Assembly (NCBI RefSeq): GCF_000620665.1
Contig: NZ_JIAU01000005.1
Location: 177,501 to 241,500, forward strand
Direction of reading: 5' to 3'
DNA from: Sphingomonas sp. URHD0057
GTDB taxonomy: Bacteria > Pseudomonadota > Alphaproteobacteria > Sphingomonadales > Sphingomonadaceae
Length of the DNA: 64,000 nt
The position numbers and the translations under genes are program-made. The notes beneath the pieces are model-generated. The model was not told where the DNA came from and searched no databases. It saw nothing but the letters and a program-made list of their open reading frames with translations. Below are positions 63,986 through 64,000 of the stretch, piece by piece. Within the stretch, counting starts at the first letter, position 1; every line of letters starts with the position of its first letter.

Positions 63986-64000
63986 CTCGATACGAACGCG

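Overview
The window is GC-rich, densely packed chromosomal DNA from an alphaproteobacterium, most likely order Sphingomonadales (Sphingomonas/Sphingomicrobium-like). Support: a PstC with an N-terminal extension and a PstA with an extra N-terminal region, an imuA-imuB-dnaE2 cassette under a GTTC-N7-GTTC LexA box, an SspB-alpha-type adaptor, a HutI/Pr6Pr-type/HutU arrangement, and several dispersed palindromic repeat families of the kind common in sphingomonads. No rRNA, tRNA, CRISPR, IS element or phage gene was recognised. No gene-free stretch exceeds 300 bases.

Layout. (1) 0-1.6 kb: DNA repair pair (ATP-dependent ligase, AlkB-like dioxygenase). (2) 1.6-7.6 kb: histidine utilisation, with hutG-like divergent from hutI - Pr6Pr-type membrane gene - hutU - hutH; then a DUF2147 gene. 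(3) 8.0-13.6 kb: SOS mutagenesis cassette dnaE2-imuB-imuA on the minus strand, with a visible promoter and LexA operator. (4) 13.5-18.1 kb: glycosyltransferase/LpxH-like pair, alpha/beta hydrolase, serS, flavin reductase. (5) 18.1-23.9 kb: aromatic amino acid catabolism (phhA, phhB, hppD) plus a 3-oxoadipyl-CoA-type thiolase and paaD. phhA is preceded by an apparent attenuator with a short leader peptide holding three consecutive Tyr codons. A two-gene accessory patch bounded by three copies of a ~30-bp palindromic repeat lies inside this block. (6) 23.9-29.7 kb: a De Ley-Doudoroff D-galactose block (dgoD, GH1 glycosidase, lactonase // dgoK, dgoA, galactose dehydrogenase). (7) 29.8-50.2 kb: housekeeping and mixed genes (Crp/Fnr regulator, pyrC, ygfZ, cyclase, acnA, corA, fumC, sspB, a LytTR regulator with two TolB-like propellers, HIT, APC permease, PfkB kinase, queG, NatAB-like ABC exporter). 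(8) 50.1-53.4 kb: two tandem ICL/PEP-mutase paralogs and an M49-like lipoprotein peptidase. (9) 53.4-64 kb: phosphate regulon pstS-pstC-pstA-pstB-phoU-phoB, then a second pstS, an OprP-like porin, a PhoR kinase without membrane segments, and an unrelated single-domain response regulator. Both pstS genes are preceded by three 11-bp-spaced Pho half-sites.

The most notable signals are the putative tyrosine-codon attenuator controlling phenylalanine hydroxylase, and palindromic repeats inserted in frame inside protein genes (imuB, phhA, ygfZ) or supplying a start codon (ABC ATPase). Also notable are the cassette-like repeat-gene-repeat-gene-repeat patch, two apparent CTG start codons overlapping the upstream stop, and metal-ligand substitutions in the HutG-like and cyclase proteins.
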